In this document: in pieces, positions 58,498 to 64,000 of the stretch
How positions within the stretch are numbered: the first letter of the stretch is position 1
How the letters are laid out: each line of letters begins with the position of its first letter
Assembly: GCA_037043015.1 (NCBI GenBank)
Contig: CM073325.1
Location: 13,247,001 to 13,311,000, forward strand
Length of the DNA: 64,000 nt
Origin: Bryum argenteum
Taxonomy: Eukaryota > Streptophyta > Bryopsida > Bryales > Bryaceae
Direction: 5' to 3'
The notes under the pieces: model-generated
The model's input: the letters and a program-made list of their open reading frames with translations, nothing else
Told to the model about the DNA's origin: nothing
Database searches by the model: none
Program-made: the position numbers and the translations under genes

Positions 58498-60983
58498 TTA
58501 TTTATTTTGATTTTCAACACTTGATGCTTGCAAGTGGTTTAGAAGAATGTTCTATCATGGTCGAGAAGTGATTCGTTACATTAAGAATAGATATAGTTCA
58601 TGAATTTTTGTCCATTCAAATCAGATACTGTATCATAGGAGGTGTATCTGTAATTGTTCAATCTCAAGAACAGAAGCATGCTTTCAGCACCTGGAAAAGA
58701 ATTTAGCTTTTCATAAATATAGTAATTATGATACTGTTCTGCTGTGAGCAATGCTGATTATCTGCGTACTGATGTATTGAATGGGTAGCTATGTCGAACG
58801 GCCATTTTTTTCACATCTACCCCACATGGATTTGGTTGAGTGGGTTGAGTGGGTTATTCAAGGTAGGGGAATGGTTGGTGATAGGTACCAAAACTAGTAT
58901 TGGAAGGGCGGCTACCGCTCACGGAGGACAATCGCACGGAGCCCATTGACATCCCTGGATTCACAATGCCTGTGCACCCATCGGATTTGGTGTCAGAGCT
59001 TGCGGATCCGAGATTCATGAAAAGCGGTGCATACCACACCTTTCTTCAGTTGTCTACTCTCGCTTGTGATGCGCCTCTTGTTCTCGTCAACACTTTTCGC
59101 GAGCTCGAGGAGACCGTGTTTGATGCCCTCGACCACCTTCGATCAAGCAACCAAAAAGTAAGTAAGCTTGCACCCTTTCCTACGAATGAGCCAATGGGAT
59201 GCATCTTCTAATATTCTTGAAACCCAATATGAGTTAAAAGTAAACAACCCTACCAAAATGAATGTGAATGTGCCTATTGCAACAAGTTGCAGCATGCATC
59301 TATTAACAAATGTGAAGAGAATTGTTTGGAGTTGAACCAAAAGAGTCTACCTTAAACTTGAGAGCGCTAGACATATCTAAAATGAACAAGGACTATGAAG
59401 AGTGAGAGTGTTCAAAGGTGAATGTTACAAGTAATGTTTCCATATTGTTGTGTGTTTGAGGTACAATCGAAGGAGGCAAAAATTAGTCATTGATTAATAC
59501 CAAATTTGGGTTGTGTATGACATGCATTATTCCTTGTGGAAATAGTCATAAGTATGATGACGTATAAAATGATTTCAGAACCTTCAATTTTAGATTAGAA
59601 TGAAAGGATGACATCGAGGTGTATGAGAGTAAGAAAGAATGATGTGCATGCAGGTTCCGAGGGTTATTCCAATAGGCCCATTGCTGCTACCACATGCAAT
59701 TGAAGACGAGATGAGTGAAGAGAACAGGAGCGTTATAGAATGGTTGGACATGCAACGACCACGATCGGTGTTGTACATTGCATTCGGGAGTTTAGTGAAG
59801 ATGGCGCCACAGCAGGTGACGGAGATAGCGTGCGCTTTGGAGGCTTGTAAAGAAACGGCATTTTTGTGGGTGGCCGGCACTTCTATCAATAAACCTAATG
59901 AGCCTCCTTCAGCACCCGTTTCCGAGATCCTCCCGCCAGGTCAGTCTTACCCTCCTCTCTTTAGAATTCTTTGTTGAAATCAGTCTCACGAGAAACACTT
60001 ATTTTTGCCCTAGTTTGAACTCAAAAAATCAGTTCGTAAGGTTTATAGAACTTAAAAGGCATGTTAAATCTTGCTCCCTATTTTCTAATTCATACCGTAC
60101 TAGATGTTATTTGAGATTGTATCATTATGCACTAGTGACAAAATTTGCCATGATTTGTTTTTTTGGACCCATATCAAAGATTTCTTCTCTCTTGGAGTGA
60201 ATGAAACATTATTGGTTGTGAATTAGTTTAACATGTTATTGACCTTAAATATTAGTTTTTTGTTCAACCACTGTTGTTGTGACATGTGGGCATATCATCA
60301 ACGATAGGTCAAACGGACACCATATTTACGTCACCCCATAGGGGTCTCGTGTTCTTCTTTCTTTTTTTTCTTTTTTTTTTAATGTATTTTTTTGTTTTGT
60401 TTTGTTCTGTTCTGAGTATAGTTATATGAGAAGTTCAAGATATGTGACATCTTATTTGGATATGGTGATGCTAACGATGATAGGATTTGAAGAACGAACA
60501 CGGAAACAAGGCAAGGTTGTCACTATGGTGGTTCCTCAAATCTGTATTTTAAGACATCCATCTTGTGGTGCATTCTTGAGCCATTGCGGATGGAACTCGG
60601 TTCTTGAAGGTGTAACTAGTGGAGTGCCAATTATTGCTTTGCCACAACAATATGAGCAACAAATGACGGCAAGGTATTCTTGGTTTTCCTTTGTACGATG
60701 GATGTGATATTTAAGAGCGTCACTAACAATTTAGAATTGTTGTTTGTTTAGGTACTTAATTGATACAAGTAAGGTTGCAGTTGGACTTGCGGAGGTGAAG
60801 AGGGGATTTGTGGTGAGAGATGAGTTACAAAAGGTGATACAGTTTGTGATTCATGAAGCAGAAGGAGAGGCATTGCGATCTAGAGTAGCAATGATTAAGC
60901 AAAGGGCTGCCAAATATTTATATTCCAATACTAATTTGGATACATTTTTGGATGAAATTATACAAACCACAAAATCCATATAG
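57769..60983 (+). CDS. Family 1 UDP-glycosyltransferase, five exons
   Basis: Exons 57769-58242, 58885-59157, 59654-59939, 60484-60673 and 60752-60983 join in phase to 484 residues. It is a GT-B enzyme moving a sugar from UDP-sugar to a small acceptor, in the cytosol. The N-terminal acceptor half starts MGSEWRAHIVLIPFFSVSHS with the catalytic-position His in SVSHSIPF. The middle has VPRVIPIGPLLLP and SVLYIAFGSLVKM. The C-terminal PSPG box reads VPQICILRHPSCGAFLSHCG, then WNSVLEG and PQQYEQQ: the HCGWNS core and final Gln are kept, but the usual opening Trp (W-x-PQ) is Val. Acceptor specificity cannot be read from the sequence. Intron 1 holds a TA microsatellite. The promoter side lies within 400 bp of TTAA-family MITEs. 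Confidence 0.93.
58434..58494. repeat. TA microsatellite in UGT intron 1
   Basis: About 30 uninterrupted TA repeats. Likely polymorphic and able to form cruciform structures. Confidence 0.95.
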
Positions 60984-61423
60984 ATATGATATCATATGTA
61001 CAACATTGTTGAAAAATTAGTAGTTGTGTTATGGGGGGCGACCTTGGAATGTCCCGGGTTAGATAAGCCACCTTAATTAAAGAGACATGTTAAAATATTA
61101 TTCATTTACTCTCTAGAACCTTCTAGTATCTACTTTTGTAGTCCTTATCTTGATAGCATATCTTACTTTACTTCAGTTACTCTTTTAATTGGTTGTCTTT
61201 ATACCATGTATATACATGATGAAATAGAGCTCATGCTCACTTTTGTGATACATAATATATTTTGCTTGTCTCTCTCAACAAGTTGAATATTAATGGTTAG
61301 AAACCATCAAAGATTTTGTAGATGGTTCTTTTATGAATGGCGGTGATTAGAGAGACAAAAAAAACTACAACTTTCAAATGAAAATTGAATAAAAATTTCC
61401 AAGTTGTATCCTAATTTGAATCA

Positions 61424-62396
61424 ATCCTTGAACGTCCCCAATTATGTTGTTTTTCTATATTTAGGATGAAGTGAAGAAAATTTGAAGAGTCATAACTCTT
61501 TCATCTAAACTTTTTCTTAGACGAAATTACTCGGGTTGGGTCCCAAATCAAGTCTAGTTTTTTGTGGTAAAATTTGCACATTCATATAATAAAGTATGAA
61601 CTAATGGCATGCATTTTAGTGAAGGGAACTTTAGATTTTGGGCTTTCAAACATTGGGCATATTTCACCATTGCAAGCCAGTTATGTGAAATCAAAAATAT
61701 TTTCTTAAGGAATTTTGTTTAGATGATCATGATCTTTAAATGCATACCAACAACTTTCTAGTTGAAAGTTTCTTGATCCAAGTAACTTTGGTATTGGTTT
61801 TGCAACAATGTTTCGAAACTGAAAAAAGAGAAAAAGATGATTTTTTTCAAGGAGCTTTAACTTCTTTAACCACCGTTAGATTTCAACTTTATTTTTTGAG
61901 ATGAATTTCATTTAAATTTGATCATAGTAGTAGAGATCTTGACCAAATGGAAGGTGTTCTCTAGTTAGGGCTTGGATTTGGGTGCAAAGGGTTTAGTTTT
62001 GGACACTTTTCCTTTTATAAAATTTTGGCAGTTTTCACTGCAAGGCTATTTTTTGAGCCAAGAGATTTTTTGATGATTTTTGGTACAATAGTAGCACTGT
62101 GATCAAATTGAGCAACTTTCTAGCTAGAGAATTTTTTCATTGAGATAGCTTTGTTGGTTGAATGTCCACTCGAAAGTGAAAATGATGAAATTTTGTAGTC
62201 TATTTTGCATACTAATATGTTACGATCTTGCAATCCATGAAGCCTCATGACTCAAAATTTGCTCCACATGACTTACAATAAGTCTATTACAAGATGGATG
62301 GTTGAAATCTAAATAGCTTATCTTCATTTTCATTGATGGCACTTTTTTTGAAAATGTGTTTCTTGGCTAAAGTAGGTTGGGACATTTAAGGGTTAA
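61424..62396 (+). mobile_element. Dispersed repeat R1, copy 3 (most complete)
   Basis: About 970 bp, left end TCCTTGAACGTCCCC and right end GGGACATTTAAGGGTTAAG. The ends are imperfect inverted repeats of about 15 bp and resemble those of the TTAA-family MITE. The body is AT-rich and non-coding. It matches 54890-55845 directly and 41563-42172 in reverse. It begins about 440 bp after the UGT stop codon. Confidence 0.65.
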
Positions 62397-64000
62397 GAGC
62401 CGGTTTACACTTTGGTAGATATGTCCACTGTTCAAGATATTGAGATGAGAATATCAAAACTGATGGGTTGAAATTGAGGCTCTTGGAATGTGATTGGTTG
62501 AAAATGAAATTCTTGACCGACCAATGACCTTCTCTACCATAGTTTAAACCAACCCTAAGTATTGAAACCAAATTAGGCCTATACCATACAAAGTGGTCAT
62601 GAACCAAAAAAAAAAAAATGAAAGCCTAAATAGGCCAACATAAATAGCGTGTTAATTACACATGTAATCATACATTATTTACCATTATGGACCGTACAAA
62701 AGAAGACCTCAATTGTACTTGTATTTACTAACTAGAAGAAAAAGAGAGAAGGATCGGTTCTCAATAGATAAATACTCCCTTGTTTTAATATTCTCAAGGA
62801 ACTATGGTACAGTTACTATAGAACAAAGGAGACCTGTAGTACTTATGGATTGATCTTCTGTTAAAATCTTTGAGATTTAAACAAATAGTTATAATATCAA
62901 TTTAGGTGTATAAAATTTATGAACTATGTAAGGTTGATAAGGTTATTCTAAAATTACTCCTCAAGACTTACATGATCGAGTTATTGAAAGCTTTATGAAT
63001 GTTTACAATCACCAAGATTGCTCACGAGAGAACAGTAAGTGCAAAAATGGCTAAATAGACTTATTCATACTTAATTACTTAGAGATACTTGATAGCATTG
63101 AAGTTTAAGTGCTGATATGTTAAGATCCCTTTGCGGGTAGTATTAAAATAAAGAAATCAATACATAGCATAGGGCGACAAGTTGTGCAAGTGTTAGCAGA
63201 TCTTCCTCTATTGAAAACTTAAGTAAAGAGTTCAGTTCATTGAGATACTAGAACTAATATCATGAAAAGCTTGAGCAAACTTGGGTCGGATTGTGGGGGT
63301 ATATCATGAGACACTCAAAAATTGGCTTGAGCACAAAGGTTTTTTGTCGATTGGAATTCTGTAGGAAGTTGTTTTTTGTCTTCCCCACTAACTTTTGCAC
63401 AAGTTTATTTGATAATTGAGCAATAATCTCCTCCACCAAGGGCTGCTTTATCTAGGCCATCATTGTGTGAGGACATAGGAGGTGGTAGTTGGTGTTGTAC
63501 ATATGGATCACAAATATAGAGGTGTAGGATTAAGTGGCCACATTTTTGGAGGAGGGGGAAGTAAAATCTAAAATCAGTGTGAATGAGGTGGAGAAGTATT
63601 GTTATAGACACTCCTCTATTAGTCCTCTATTAGTGTTACGGTCTATCTTGGTGGATGCCAACTGTCTCGAATACCTCTTTCAAAGAAAGCATGTAGGTTG
63701 AATTGGGTGCCAAGAGGGTTTTTCACTTATATTAGAGCATAAAAATCTCCCTAACACCAAATTGATATAGAAATCCGTTTTCTAATTCTCCTTGTTTTCT
63801 CCATCTCGTTTCTTGTTTATAGTGTTAAAGCTCGACTTGAACAATTATTTTCACACACACACACCTGGAATTGAATAATCCACACACACACACACCTCGA
63901 CTTGAACAATTATTTTCCAAGTGTGGAAGTCCAATTGCTACAATTGCTAATCTTCTCAAAACAAACATTATATGAAACCATCCTAGAAACACCAACAAGT
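62397..64000. other. AT-rich spacer to the right edge
   Basis: No gene recognised. A 22-bp direct repeat (CTCGACTTGAACAATTATTT and two more bases) occurs at about 63832 and 63896, separated by CA-repeat tracts. This looks like local slippage rather than an element end. Confidence 0.4.

Noticed and set aside
63832-63917. 22-bp direct repeats around CA tracts, considered as terminal repeats of an element
   Set aside because: Spacing of only 64 bp and the CA-repeat context point to local slippage; no element structure surrounds them.
1-64000. CRISPR arrays, rRNA genes, bacterial operons or LTR retroelements
   Set aside because: None seen. Repeats are short tandem arrays, MITEs and dispersed non-coding repeats; no reverse transcriptase, integrase or paired long terminal repeats were recognised.

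Overview
The window is nuclear DNA of a land plant, most likely a bryophyte and probably a moss. Housekeeping genes of plant type (PIEZO channel, CTR9, cytosolic seryl-tRNA synthetase, fused UMP synthase, coatomer zeta, a UGT with a PSPG box) have short GT-AG introns and telomere-like boxes near their starts. They sit next to a HET-domain gene and a REJ-type gene, which flowering plants would not be expected to carry. The species call is inference.

Layout. 1-10737 (minus): a PIEZO mechanosensitive channel whose C-terminal part lies beyond the left edge. 10738-14260: AT-rich spacer with a SINE-like repeat and a MITE-like repeat. 14890-17964 (plus): CTR9, a Paf1-complex subunit, in one exon. 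19927-21942 (minus): HET-domain protein, one exon. 23138-23564 (minus): two-exon 117-residue protein of unknown function. 23.7-27.7 kb: MITE cluster, with one element nested in another, a foldback hairpin and a CACTA-type MITE. 28152-28729 (plus): cluster of candidate C/D box snoRNAs. 30.17-35.15 kb: decayed element between long inverted repeats. 35.40-35.95 kb: DAD1-like lipase pseudogene. 36895-39316 (plus): coatomer zeta, six exons. About 39818-43256 (plus): REJ-like secreted or surface protein carrying an inserted repeat, perhaps decaying. 46358-48998 (minus): seryl-tRNA synthetase, seven exons. 52432-53871 (minus): UMP synthase, one exon. 57769-60983 (plus): UDP-glycosyltransferase, five exons. 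The rest, mainly 43-46, 49-52, 54-57.7 and 61-64 kb, is AT-rich spacer with several dispersed repeat families.

The genes do not form a pathway or operon; they are unrelated nuclear genes. The main novelty is in the spacers: a family of short elements with TTAA ends and CCC-starting inverted repeats (piggyBac-like), a related-looking 0.6-1 kb repeat present three times, a tRNA-headed SINE-like repeat present twice in opposite orientation, and the snoRNA cluster. No CRISPR array, rRNA gene, tRNA gene or recognisable LTR retroelement was seen.
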